Source: Streptomyces barringtoniae
GTDB taxonomy: Bacteria; Actinomycetota; Actinomycetes; Streptomycetales; Streptomycetaceae
Direction of reading: 5' to 3'
Length of the DNA: 64,000 nucleotides
Assembly: GCF_020819595.1 (NCBI RefSeq)
Contig: NZ_JAJHNP010000015.1
Location: 146,014 to 210,013, forward strand
Every line of letters begins with the position of its first letter. Position 1 is the stretch's first letter. The position numbers and the translations under genes are program-made. The notes below the pieces were generated by a model. That model had not been told where the DNA came from and ran no database searches. It saw only the letters and a list, made by a program, of their open reading frames with translations. Below are positions 26,107-35,112 of this stretch, one piece after another.

Positions 26107-29100
26107 ATGACGGGACGGGGTCCGCGCACCGGAAGCGGTCGCCGGCCGGTGGCGGACGGTACGGGGGAGGCGGCGGACGGCTTCCGCCGGGGACACCGGA
26201 ACCGTAAGGACGACAGGTGCGCCGGCGCCACCACCTACACCACGGGCACCATCGGCACCACTGGCACCGGCAGCATCGTAGGCCTCTCCAACCCCACAGC
26301 CACCCCGGGCACGCACCACGACGGCCCCCGCCCCGACCCCGCCCTCGTCCAGATCCGCGACCTCGCCGGCCGTCTCCGAGGCGTCGGCTTCCTCGCCGAT
26401 CACCAGGGCACCCTGCTCACCAGCCACGAGACGGTCGACGGCCTGCCCCGGCTCGTGCTGCAGGTCGCGGGCGGCGACCGGACCTGTGTGGTCGCCGCGG
26501 ACGCCGTCACCGCACTGCCCGAGCGCGACCTGGCCCTGGTCCGCACCGAGGGCCTGGGGCTGGACCCGCTGCCGCTGTCCGTGCGGGAGCGGATCGATGC
26601 CGGAACGTATGTACGGATCCCCGCGGGCTGCTGGCGTCAGGCGCGGGTGCTGGCCGCCACCGAGGTGACGTACACCGCCACCGACCGCTTCCACCTCCTC
26701 CAGGACGCGCTGGAGTTGGCGATCGGCACCGCCGGCCGGGACGCGCTGCGGCTGGGCGGCGGGGCGGCCGGGGGACCGGTGCTCGACGCCCAGACCGGCG
26801 CGGTGATCGGCGTCCTCGGTACCGCCCTGCACTCCGCGCAGCGCGACATCGGCTTCGCGGTCCCGCTGCGGCCCGGCGACGGCCCCCTCGGCGAGCTGCT
26901 CGCCCGCAACGCGGCCACCGTGCCCGCCTACGGCGCCGACCTCAACCTGGCCGGCATGCTGCAGCTGACCGCCACCTCGGTCGGCCAGGACGGACCGCAG
27001 CGCTTTCTCGCCGGTGCCGTGGAACCGGTCGAACGCCACGGTGTCGCACAGGAGTTGGCCGCCTTCATGGACGGCGACCGGGCCGTGCTCGGGCTCGTCG
27101 GCGCCCCCGGCAGCGGCCGTACGACGGCACTCGCGGCCCTCGCCGCCCGCCGGGCCCACGGCGAGCGGCCCGCACCGACGCTGTGGCTGCGCGGCGCCGA
27201 CCTGGAGGATGCCGACGACTCGGTGGCCGATGCGGCCCGCCGCGCCCTGGAACGGGCCGCCAGGATCGTCGCCGCCGCCCGCTCCGTGCGCCCCGAATCC
27301 CTCGGCGACCTCACTCCCGAGCACCTGGCCCACCTCGCCGCCCGGGCCGGCCGTCCGCTCCTGCTCCTCCTGGACGGCCCCGAGGAGATGCCCCCCGTGC
27401 TCGCCCACCGCCTCCCCGACTGGACCAGGGGGACGGCGGCCTGGCTGCGCAGCACCGGGGCGCGCCTGGCGGTCGCCTGCCGGGAGGAGTACTGGGAGCG
27501 AGCGGGAGCCCACTTCCCGGCCGACCTGCTGCACACACCGACGCCCCTCGCGGCCACCACCACTCCGCCGACTCCGGCGACTCCGCCGACTCCGCCGACT
27601 CCGGCGACTCCGGCGACTCCGGCGACTTCAGCTCGTTCCGCCGGTTCCGGGGATCCGGCGGGGTCCGCTGCTTGTGCGGGTTCGGCGGGTTCCGCTGGTT
27701 CCGGGGTTTCGGCCGGGTTGGCTGGTTTCGGGGTTTCGGCGGGGTCCGCTGCTTGTGCGGCTTCGGCGGGTTCCGCTGGTTCCGGGGCCTCGGCCGGGTT
27801 CGCTGCTTGTGCGGGTTCGACGGGTTCCGCCGCATCCGAGGTTTCGGCGGGTTCCGCCGGAGCCGAGGCTCGGATCGGCTCCACGGTTCCGGGCGGTCTT
27901 GCCGCTTCCGGGGCTTCGGCCGGTCCTGCGGCCTGCGCTGCTTCAGCCGGATGCGAGGCCCCAGGCGCCCCCGACGGTCCCGTAGCGCCGACGGGCTGTG
28001 CGGGGCCGGGGATTCCCGACGCACAGGGCACCCCGCCCGGCACCGCGCCCACCGGGCCCACGGCACCCCTGCCGCCCTGCCTGCACCTTCCCGACCTCAC
28101 GGCGGAGGAGGCCCGTCTGGCCCGCGTGCGTTACGCGATCCCCGACGGTGCCCTCGCCGAGGGCGACGCCCGGCATCCGCTCACCCTCCGGCTGCTGTCC
28201 GAGGTCCGGGCCGCCACCCCGGATGCGGAGATCGCGGGGCCGGTCGACCGGCACGAGGTGTTCGCCGCCCACCTGGACCTGATGTGCCTGCGGATCGCGG
28301 TCCGGCTGGCCGCGGAGAGCGGGCTGCGCGGCACCGCCGTACGCCGGCTCGCCGCTCGCGTGGCCGGGCAGGTCCACGAGGCCGCCCGGCGGAGCCTCGG
28401 GCCCGGGCAGGGCGAGCTGGACCGGGCGTCGTTCGAGGCGGTGTTCCCCTGGGGGCCCGCCCCGGACCGGCTCGGCGGCGGCAGCGGCTGGGCGTCCGCC
28501 GTACTGACCGAGGGTCTGCTCGTCCCGGCCGGCCGGGGCTACCGCTTCGCGCACGAGGAGCTGGCCGACTGGATCCAGGGCATGCACCTCGACCTCGACG
28601 AGGCCCTGCGTGCCCTGGTCCACCGCCCCCGTGGCGACGGCGAGACCGCTCCCGTGCCGGTGCCGCGCCATCGCGTCGGCCCCGTCGTCCAGGCCCTGCT
28701 GCTCCTCGCCCGGCAGCACGGCGAGCGCCAACTGGCGTCCCGTCTGAGGGACTTGACGGACGCCCTGGACCGCGACCCCGGCTCCTGGTGGGCCGCCCGG
28801 CTGCTGGCCCGCACCCTGCTGCAGGTCCCGGACGCGACGCCGTACACCCAGGTGCTGCGGGTGCTGGCCGACCGGATCGTCGCCTGGCGCCGTGCACAGC
28901 GGCCCGTGCCGGCCGAGTTCGGCCCCGGCTTCTGGACCGAGCTGCCGGTCCGCGACAGCGAGCGGCTCGAGCTGCTGCGCCGGCTCGTGCTGGCCGACCA
29001 GGCGCCCCCGGAGGCCGGCGAGCGTTACCTCGACGCCGTCGCCCGGCTGCTCACGGCCGCGCCCGCCGTCGTACAGCCGAGGCTGACCTGCTGGTTCGAC

Positions 29101-30276
29101 GACGAACGGCCGCTGCCGGCAACCCCGCACGCCACTGTGGCGACCGCCGCGCAGGCGCTGCTGCACACCCACCGGCACGGCGCGCTGGACGATCTCACCG
29201 AGATCCTGGTGGCCGCCGCGCACCGGCGTGCCGACGAACTGCTCGCGACCCTCGCCGAGGACGAGCCGTCGGCCGTCTGCCGGGCGGTCGACCGCTGGGC
29301 GCACGACGAGCGCCCCGCCCGCCGGGTCGCGGCCGTGACCTTCGGCCTGCGCGTGGCATCGCACGTCCGTTCGGAGGCCGACCGCGAGCTGCTGCGCTAC
29401 GCCGCCCTCGCCCTGCTCGCCCGCCCCGCCGACTGCACCCTGCACGGCGACGCCCTCGCCCTGCTCGTCCACGACCCGCACACCCGCGACCGGCATCTCC
29501 CTGCGGCCCTGCGGCACTTCGCCGACGGCGACCCGCAACTCCCGCCGAGCGCCCTGGCCCCCGCCCTGACCACCCACCCCGAACCGGTCCTGGAGGCCTT
29601 CCGCGCCCGGCTGCGCGGCCCGCACGCGGAGGAGGCCCTGGGCACCCTCACCGACGTCACCACGCCGGCCCTGGCCCGCCAGGTGGCAGACCTGATCCGG
29701 GAGGCGGTACGGCTGCGCCCGCAGACCGCCGGCCGCCTCGCCGCCCACGTCGACCGCCGCCTGGCCCAGGGCCCCACCGTCCGCCCGGTCCTGCTGCCCC
29801 TGGTCACGGGCCTGCTCGAGGACGCCCCGGAACAGCTCCGCGCCGCCCTCGCCACCGTCCTCGCCGCCGCCGGCACCCCCGCCTCCCGCCCGCTGCGCCG
29901 GGAGCTGCTGGAGGTGCTGCTCGCGCGGGAACAGGAACCGTCCGTGCTGGACGCCGTCCTGCACGCGGCGGCCGAACCCGGCAACGGCAACGGCGACAGC
30001 GACAGCGACGGCTGCGGCGAGGGCGACGGCGACCGCGACCGTCGCGACGAGGAGATCCGTGGGCTCGTCCACCGCACCGGGCTGCTCCTCGTCCGCACTC
30101 CCGAGGGCGCCGCACGCTTCGACCGCGGCCTGGTCGACCTGGGCCGGCACGTGCCCGGCTTCGCCGCGCGCATGGCCGGCTGGCTGGCCGCCACCCCGGA
30201 CGAATGGGCCGCCGTCGTGGGTCCCAGCACCCGCCGCATGCTGGAGAACCTCGCCGGCGTCCGCGTACCGGCGTGA
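26107..30276 (+). CDS. Trypsin-like pseudoprotease fused to a P-loop NTPase and helical repeats
   Basis: 1389 residues from ATG 26107 (GGGGAGG 7 bases upstream). Residues about 70-265 are a trypsin-fold domain: His107 in LTSHETV and Asp141 in RDLALV are kept, but the nucleophile motif GDSGGP reads GAAGGP (Ala221), so it should not cleave peptides. Residues about 320-475 form a NACHT/STAND-like NTPase: Walker A GAPGSGRTT with Arg338 where Lys is expected, and Walker B LLLLDGPEE (Asp423). Residues about 479-658 are a low-complexity Pro/Thr then Ala/Gly/Ser/Cys linker built from DNA repeats. The rest is Ala/Leu/Arg helical repeats (HEAT- or TPR-like), with an acidic insert NGNGDSDSDGCGEGDGD near 1300. 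No membrane segment. Trypsin-NTPase fusions occur widely in Streptomyces and are suspected signalling or defence effectors. Both active sites look altered here. Confidence 0.8.
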   Translation: MTGRGPRTGSGRRPVADGTGEAADGFRRGHRNRKDDRCAGATTYTTGTIGTTGTGSIVGLSNPTATPGTHHDGPRPDPALVQIRDLAGRLRGVGFLADHQGTLLTSHETVDGLPRLVLQVAGGDRTCVVAADAVTALPERDLALVRTEGLGLDPLPLSVRERIDAGTYVRIPAGCWRQARVLAATEVTYTATDRFHLLQDALELAIGTAGRDALRLGGGAAGGPVLDAQTGAVIGVLGTALHSAQRDIGFAVPLRPGDGPLGELLARNAATVPAYGADLNLAGMLQLTATSVGQDGPQRFLAGAVEPVERHGVAQELAAFMDGDRAVLGLVGAPGSGRTTALAALAARRAHGERPAPTLWLRGADLEDADDSVADAARRALERAARIVAAARSVRPESLGDLTPEHLAHLAARAGRPLLLLLDGPEEMPPVLAHRLPDWTRGTAAWLRSTGARLAVACREEYWERAGAHFPADLLHTPTPLAATTTPPTPATPPTPPTPATPATPATSARSAGSGDPAGSAACAGSAGSAGSGVSAGLAGFGVSAGSAACAASAGSAGSGASAGFAACAGSTGSAASEVSAGSAGAEARIGSTVPGGLAASGASAGPAACAASAGCEAPGAPDGPVAPTGCAGPGIPDAQGTPPGTAPTGPTAPLPPCLHLPDLTAEEARLARVRYAIPDGALAEGDARHPLTLRLLSEVRAATPDAEIAGPVDRHEVFAAHLDLMCLRIAVRLAAESGLRGTAVRRLAARVAGQVHEAARRSLGPGQGELDRASFEAVFPWGPAPDRLGGGSGWASAVLTEGLLVPAGRGYRFAHEELADWIQGMHLDLDEALRALVHRPRGDGETAPVPVPRHRVGPVVQALLLLARQHGERQLASRLRDLTDALDRDPGSWWAARLLARTLLQVPDATPYTQVLRVLADRIVAWRRAQRPVPAEFGPGFWTELPVRDSERLELLRRLVLADQAPPEAGERYLDAVARLLTAAPAVVQPRLTCWFDDERPLPATPHATVATAAQALLHTHRHGALDDLTEILVAAAHRRADELLATLAEDEPSAVCRAVDRWAHDERPARRVAAVTFGLRVASHVRSEADRELLRYAALALLARPADCTLHGDALALLVHDPHTRDRHLPAALRHFADGDPQLPPSALAPALTTHPEPVLEAFRARLRGPHAEEALGTLTDVTTPALARQVADLIREAVRLRPQTAGRLAAHVDRRLAQGPTVRPVLLPLVTGLLEDAPEQLRAALATVLAAAGTPASRPLRRELLEVLLAREQEPSVLDAVLHAAAEPGNGNGDSDSDGCGEGDGDRDRRDEEIRGLVHRTGLLLVRTPEGAARFDRGLVDLGRHVPGFAARMAGWLAATPDEWAAVVGPSTRRMLENLAGVRVPA
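27540..27960 (+). repeat. Low-complexity repeats encoding the linker of the pseudoprotease-NTPase
   Basis: 27560-27630 is a 9-bp tandem array of GACTCCGCC/GACTCCGGC encoding Thr-Pro-Ala/Pro. 27640-27900 is a degenerate array of units such as GGTTCCGCTGGTTCCGGGG and TGCTTGTGCGG encoding Ala-Gly-Ser-Cys. Codons GGT, GCT, GTT and TTG are common here but rare in the rest of the gene, so the stretch grew by repeat duplication. Confidence 0.7.
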
Positions 30277-30453
30277 GCGGCACGGACGTAGGGCCCGAGC
30301 GGAGGCGAAAAGGGACGGCCGGGAAGCCGGCCCGGAACGTGCGCCCGGTCACAGCCCCGATACCGATGCGGGTCCGGGGCACCCGGCATGGCACCCTTAG
30401 ATCTGCGCAAGTCTTAGGCGTCGATATGGACACGGGTTCGAGGAGCGGTCACA

Positions 30454-31401
30454 GTGCAGCGCTGGCGTGGCTTGGAGGACATCCCCCAGGACTGGGGGCG
30501 CAGCGTCGTCACCATCGGTTCCTACGACGGCGTCCACCGCGGCCACCAGCTGATCATCAAGCACGCCGTCGACCGCGCCCGCCAGCTGGGCGTTCCGGCC
30601 GTCGTGGTCACCTTCGACCCGCACCCCAGCGAGGTCGTCCGCCCGGGCAGCCACCCGCCGCTGCTCGCCCCGCACCACCGCCGCGCCGAGCTGATGGCGG
30701 ACCTGGGCGTGGACGCGGTCCTGATCCTCCCCTTCACCACCGAGTTCTCGAAGCTCTCGCCCGCCGACTTCGTGGTGAAGGTCCTGGTGGACAAGCTGCA
30801 CGCGAAGGCGGTCGTGGAGGGCCCGAACTTCCGCTTCGGCCACAAGGCCGCCGGCAACGTGGACTTCCTCGCCGAGCAGGGCAAGACCTACGACTTCGAG
30901 GTCGAGGTCGTCGACCTGTACGTCACCGGTGAGGCGGGCGGCGGCCTGCCGTTCTCCTCGACCCTGACCCGCCGCCTGGTCGCCGAGGGCGACGTGGAGG
31001 GCGCCCGCGAGATCCTGGGCCGCCCGCACCGTGTCGAGGGCGTGGTCGTCCGCGGCGCCCAGCGGGGCCGTGAAATGGGCTTCCCGACGGCCAACGTCGA
31101 GACGCTCCCGCACACCGCCATCCCCGCCGACGGCGTGTACGCCGGTTATCTGCACGTCGAGGGCGAGGCCATGCCGGCCGCGATCTCCGTCGGCACGAAC
31201 CCGCAGTTCGACGGCACCGAGCGCACGGTGGAGGCGTACGCCATCGACCGCGTCGGCCTCGACCTGTACGGCCTGCACGTCGCCGTCGACTTCCTCGCCT
31301 ACGTGCGCGGCCAGGCCAAGTTCGACACGCTGGAGGCCCTGCTGGAGCAGATCGCCGCGGATGTGAAGCGGTGCCGGGAGATCGTGGCGGCGGAGGAGTA
31401 G
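30454..31401 (+). CDS. ribF: Bifunctional riboflavin kinase / FAD synthetase
   Basis: 315 residues from GTG 30454. The N-terminal FAD synthetase (adenylyltransferase) domain has GSYDGVHRGHQ (nucleotidyl-transfer motif) and VVEGPNFRFGHKAAGN. The C-terminal flavokinase domain, about 180-310, has GREMGFPTANVE and DLYGLHVAVDFLAYVRGQAKFD. It makes FMN from riboflavin and then FAD. The gene stands alone; no FMN riboswitch was recognised upstream. It converges on the large T7SS-linked ATPase gene with a shared hairpin between. Confidence 0.96.
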   Translation: MQRWRGLEDIPQDWGRSVVTIGSYDGVHRGHQLIIKHAVDRARQLGVPAVVVTFDPHPSEVVRPGSHPPLLAPHHRRAELMADLGVDAVLILPFTTEFSKLSPADFVVKVLVDKLHAKAVVEGPNFRFGHKAAGNVDFLAEQGKTYDFEVEVVDLYVTGEAGGGLPFSSTLTRRLVAEGDVEGAREILGRPHRVEGVVVRGAQRGREMGFPTANVETLPHTAIPADGVYAGYLHVEGEAMPAAISVGTNPQFDGTERTVEAYAIDRVGLDLYGLHVAVDFLAYVRGQAKFDTLEALLEQIAADVKRCREIVAAEE

Positions 31402-31425
31402 GCCTTCGGCGGTTCTACGACCCCG

Positions 31426-31460
31426 AAGGGCGGCCGGTGCGATGAGCACCGGCCGCCCTT
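31426..31460. terminator. Bidirectional hairpin between ribF and the EspI-like ATPase gene
   Basis: Perfect 15-bp stem, arms 31426-31440 and 31446-31460, loop GATGA, with AA/TT-flanked ends, so it can terminate transcripts from both converging genes. Confidence 0.85.
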
Positions 31461-31464
31461 TCGC

Positions 31465-34400
31465 TTACTGCTGCGGTTGCTGCGGCGGCGGGGCCTGCGG
31501 AGGCTGCTGCTGCGGGTAGCCGGGCTGCGGCTGCTGCTGCCCCTGCGGCGGCTGGGGGTAGCCGTACGGCTGGCCCTGCTGCTGCGGCGGGTAGGGCTGC
31601 TGGCCCGGTGGCTGCGGGTGGGGCTGCTGGGCCGGTGCGGCCTGCGGGTACGGCTGCTGGGCCGGTGCGGCCTGCGGGTACGGCTGCTGGCCCGGTGCGG
31701 CTTGCGGGTAGGGCTGCTGACCCGGTGCCTGCGGGTACGGCTGCTGGCCCTGCTGGGGCGGGTACGGCTGCGGAGGCCCGGTGTACAGGTCCTGACCCGG
31801 TGCCTGCGGGTAGGGCTGGCCCGGCATGGGCTGGCCCGGCATCGGTGGGGCGGCCACCGGCGGCGGGTTGCCGTCGCTGGTCCACAGGCCGTGCGCCTGC
31901 TGGTGGCGTACGAAGTCCTCGGCGACCAGTGCGGCGAGATTGAAGTACGCCTCGCGCGTCCTGGGCCGCATCATGTCGAGGTCGACCTCGGCACCGGCGG
32001 CCAGATGCTCGTCGAAGGGCACGACCACGACCGCGCGCGTCCGCGTCTCGAAGTGCGCCACGATGTCCTCGACCTTGATCATCTTGCCGGTCTCACGGAC
32101 ACCGGAGATCACGGTGAGCGAGCGGGAGACCAGGTCGGCGTACCCGTGCGCGGACAGCCAGTCCAGCGTCGTACTGGCGCTGCTCGCACCGTCCACGGAC
32201 GGCGTGGAGATGATGATCAGCTGGTCGGCGAGGTCGAGCACCCCGCGCATGGCGCTGTACAGCAGACCTGTGCCCGAGTCGGTCAGGATGACCGGGTACT
32301 GCCGGCCGAGGACGTCGATCGCGCGCCGGTAGTCCTCGTCGTTGAACGTGGTCGAGACCGCCGGGTCCACGTCGTTGGCGATGATCTCCAGACCGGAGGG
32401 CGCCTGCGAGGTGAACCGCCGGATGTCCATGTACGAGTTCAGGTGCGGGATCGCCTGCACGAGGTCACGGATGGTGGCACCCGTCTCCCGGCGCACGCGC
32501 CGCCCGAGCGTACCGGCGTCCGGGTTCGCGTCGATGGCGAGGATCTTGTCCTGCCGCTCGGTGGCGAGGGTGGAGCCCAGCGCGGTGGTCGTGGTCGTCT
32601 TGCCGACGCCGCCCTTGAGGCTGATGACCGCGATCCGGTAGCAGGAGAGCACCGGCGTACGGATCAACTCCAGCTTGCGCTGCCGCTCGGCCTCCTCCTT
32701 CTTGCCCCCGAGCTTGAACCGGCCGCCCGCGGCCGCGGGCCGTCCGCTCTTCGCCTTCTGCTTCTTGTTGTTCAACAGCCGGTCCGAGGACAGCTCCACG
32801 GCGGCCGTGTAACCGAGCGGCGCGGCACCGGGGTTGGTCGGCTGCCGGTGGTCGTGCCGGACGGGCTGCGGCCACGCGGCACCGGACCGCGGATCGACCG
32901 GGGCCTGCGCGGCCTGCGGCGGCGCCTGCGGGGCCGGGGCCTGCGCGGCCTGCGGCGGCGCCTGCGGGGCCGGGGCCTGCCAGCCCTCGGCCGCCGGCGC
33001 GCCGTCCGGCCCCTGCGGGTGCTGCGGGTGCTGCGGGAAGCCGTAACCACCGGAAGCGCTGGGGTTGTTGGGGTTCGGCTGGGGCGCGGGGGGCTGCGGC
33101 GGGAAGCCGTAACCGCCCGGCTGGGGCTGGGGCTGGGGCTGGGGCTGGGCGTTGGGGGTGCCGGGGTGGGGGAAGCCGTAACCACCGGCGGCGTTGGGGT
33201 TGTTGGGGTTGGGCTGGGGCGCGGGAGGCTGCTGCGGCGGGAAGCCGTAACCGCCGGACGCGTCGGGGCCCGCCGGGTTCGGCTGACCCGGCTGACCGGG
33301 CTGCGGTGCGAAGGGTGCGCCAGGCTGGTTCGGCTGGCTCGCCTGGTTCGGCTGGCTCGCCTGGTTCCAGGCGGCGGGCGCGGGCTGCGGGGCCTGCGGC
33401 TGGAACGGCGGCTGCTGGCCGGGTCCGCCACCGGGGCCCTGCGCGGCCGACGGCTGCGGCTGGGCGGGCATCGGGCCGGGCTGCTGCTGCGCGGGCCACT
33501 GGGCCGCCGGAGCGGGCGCCGCGGGCTGGTAGGAAGGCGGCAACGGGGGCACCCCGCTCTGCGGCGCGGGCGGAGGCGCCCAGCCGGGCTGGGCGTCCTG
33601 GGGCACCGGGGGAGCGGGCGGTACGGCGGCCTGGGCTGCGCCGGTCTGCGTGGTGCCGTCCGGCTGGGCGCCGTCCGCCGCTGCGCCGGGCTGAGGCACG
33701 CTGTCCTGCACACCGGCCTCGGCGGCGCTGGCGTCGGCATCCTGCGCGACTGCATCCGGGGTTACAGCGCCGTCGGACTCGGCGTGGCCGGCCTCGGCGT
33801 CGTCGGAGGCGGCGTTGTCGGCGGACCCGTCCGGGGCGCGGTCCGTCTCCTCTGCCTCGGCACCGGCGTCGCCCTCGGCCGTGTCCTCGTCCTCGACCTC
33901 GGCCCGTGCCCTGCCGTCACCGTCGCCTTCGTCCTCATCCACATCGGCCCCGGAAACAGCCGAGCCCTCCCCGGAACCGACGTCATGCCCGGAATCGGAA
34001 CCGGAACCGGAATCGGCCTCCGCGGAGACCGCGTCCGCAGATGCCACTACCGACCGCTCGTCCGCGCCTTCGGCGGAGCCTTCCGACGCCGACGCCTCGC
34101 CCTCACCACCGGCGGAACTCGTCGCCGGAGCGGTCCCCTCCGCGGAGCCCTCCTCACCGGCGCCGTCCCGCACCGCGGCCGCGCGCTCGGCGATCTCCGC
34201 CATCTCGCGCTTCAGGGCCACGGCGGAGAACCGCATGGTGGCCCCGCTCTCCAGGTCCCCATTGCTCGTCTCCGGCTCGACCGCGGGCGCCGGGGCGGGT
34301 GGCTGTGGCTGCTGAGCCGGCTGGGCGGCCTGCGGCTGCTGCGCCTCGAAACCCTCGGGCAACTGCGGCATCGGGACGGGGTTCCCGGCGGGCGGCGCGG

Positions 34401-34767
34401 GCGGCATCGGCGCGGCGTAGGGGGCTCCCTGGTCCGGCGAAGGCGGGGCGTACGGAGCGCCCTGGTCCGGCGAAGGCGGGGCGTACGGAGCGCCCTGGTC
34501 CGGCGAAGGCGGGGCGTAAGGGGCGCCCTGGGCGGGCGGAGGCGGGGTGTAGGGCGCGCCGTGCACCGGCGGGGGTGGCGGGGGCGCCGGAGCCGACGAA
34601 GGCGCACCGGACGAGCTCTGCGCGTTCTGCGCGTTCTGCGTGTACCAGGCGGGCGGCGCGTAGTCGATGGTGAACTCGCCCGTCATCTCGATGGCGGACT
34701 CCGCGTCGGTCTGGTCGTCGTCGGGTGTGTCCCAGCCCCCGCGGATCCCGTCCCGATCGCTGTTCAC
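31465..34767 (-). CDS. Large Pro/Gln-rich MinD/ParA-type ATPase of the type VII secretion locus (EspI-like)
   Basis: 1100 residues from GTG 34767 (AGGAGG 5 bases upstream). Residues 1-150 and 350-640 are disordered and Pro/Ala/Gln-rich, with tandem repeats (GAPYAPPSPDQ three times; NPNN-x-GGYGFP units); residues about 190-345 are strongly acidic. The ATPase core, about 700-985, has the deviant Walker A KGGVGKTTTT (Lys723 region), LAIDANPDAGTLG, and ILTDSGTGLL as the MinD-type Walker B. The tail is again Pro/Gln/Tyr-rich (QQPYPQAAPG repeats). Such ATPases (EspI of mycobacteria) associate with ESX systems and are thought to regulate or energise secretion. The APPAWYT motif near the N-terminus is typical. 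The gene is last on the minus strand after eccE and its partner. Confidence 0.85.
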   Translation of the reverse strand: MNSDRDGIRGGWDTPDDDQTDAESAIEMTGEFTIDYAPPAWYTQNAQNAQSSSGAPSSAPAPPPPPPVHGAPYTPPPPAQGAPYAPPSPDQGAPYAPPSPDQGAPYAPPSPDQGAPYAAPMPPAPPAGNPVPMPQLPEGFEAQQPQAAQPAQQPQPPAPAPAVEPETSNGDLESGATMRFSAVALKREMAEIAERAAAVRDGAGEEGSAEGTAPATSSAGGEGEASASEGSAEGADERSVVASADAVSAEADSGSGSDSGHDVGSGEGSAVSGADVDEDEGDGDGRARAEVEDEDTAEGDAGAEAEETDRAPDGSADNAASDDAEAGHAESDGAVTPDAVAQDADASAAEAGVQDSVPQPGAAADGAQPDGTTQTGAAQAAVPPAPPVPQDAQPGWAPPPAPQSGVPPLPPSYQPAAPAPAAQWPAQQQPGPMPAQPQPSAAQGPGGGPGQQPPFQPQAPQPAPAAWNQASQPNQASQPNQPGAPFAPQPGQPGQPNPAGPDASGGYGFPPQQPPAPQPNPNNPNAAGGYGFPHPGTPNAQPQPQPQPQPGGYGFPPQPPAPQPNPNNPSASGGYGFPQHPQHPQGPDGAPAAEGWQAPAPQAPPQAAQAPAPQAPPQAAQAPVDPRSGAAWPQPVRHDHRQPTNPGAAPLGYTAAVELSSDRLLNNKKQKAKSGRPAAAGGRFKLGGKKEEAERQRKLELIRTPVLSCYRIAVISLKGGVGKTTTTTALGSTLATERQDKILAIDANPDAGTLGRRVRRETGATIRDLVQAIPHLNSYMDIRRFTSQAPSGLEIIANDVDPAVSTTFNDEDYRRAIDVLGRQYPVILTDSGTGLLYSAMRGVLDLADQLIIISTPSVDGASSASTTLDWLSAHGYADLVSRSLTVISGVRETGKMIKVEDIVAHFETRTRAVVVVPFDEHLAAGAEVDLDMMRPRTREAYFNLAALVAEDFVRHQQAHGLWTSDGNPPPVAAPPMPGQPMPGQPYPQAPGQDLYTGPPQPYPPQQGQQPYPQAPGQQPYPQAAPGQQPYPQAAPAQQPYPQAAPAQQPHPQPPGQQPYPPQQQGQPYGYPQPPQGQQQPQPGYPQQQPPQAPPPQQPQQ
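34431..34529 (-). repeat. 33-bp tandem repeat x3 inside the EspI-like ATPase gene
   Basis: Unit boundaries 34431-34463, 34464-34496 and 34497-34529; the third copy has a few changes. Each unit encodes 11 residues of the type GAPYAPPSPDQ. In-frame, so copy number can vary without breaking the gene. Confidence 0.85.
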
Positions 34768-35112
34768 AGTTCCTCCTGGTGTGGTCGAACACCCTCATGC
34801 CGTGCCGGGGCGACCATGTCGTGTCGTTCCGAGTCGTCCGTGGTCATTCGGGGCAGTCCGAGCCGACCGTCCTCCCCTGGGACACCGATCGCCCGGTCAC
34901 GGGTCGTGCCATCGCGCCCGCTCCCAGCCTAATCACCACGAGGCGTCCCCCGGCAGGCCCGCCCGCCTCCGAGCACACATCCACCGGGTCCCCGCGCACC
35001 CCGAACGGCCCCGTCTACCACGGTGCTTGCCGGATGGATTGGGGAGGAATCGGTGGACAACGGACGCACAGGGGACGCGGCCACCGCGAACAAAACAGAC
35101 AGGAAGGGCAGT
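34768..35112. other. Intergenic leader upstream of the EspI-like ATPase gene
   Basis: 345 bases between the EccE partner stop and the ATPase start, both minus strand. It contains the AGGAGG ribosome site just upstream of 34767 and a minus-strand TAGGCT (34931-34926) as a possible -10, with no clear -35. No RNA or small gene was recognised. The length suggests a separate promoter for the ATPase gene. Confidence 0.5.

Noticed and set aside
27540..27960. Repeat array considered as a possible CRISPR
   Set aside because: Units are 9-20 bp, contiguous, degenerate and in frame within a gene; no spacers and no cas genes nearby.
30277..30453. FMN riboswitch upstream of ribF
   Set aside because: No conserved RFN element sequence or multi-stem pattern could be recognised in the 177 bases.
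26217..30932. 1571-codon plus-strand frame overlapping the pseudoprotease-NTPase and ribF
   Set aside because: Arg/Pro/His-rich out-of-frame translation that runs through the stop and start of two real genes.
31477..34932. 1151-codon plus-strand frame opposite the EspI-like ATPase
   Set aside because: Arg/Leu/Gly-rich mirror of the Pro/Gln repeats; the minus strand has a clear ribosome site and ATPase motifs.
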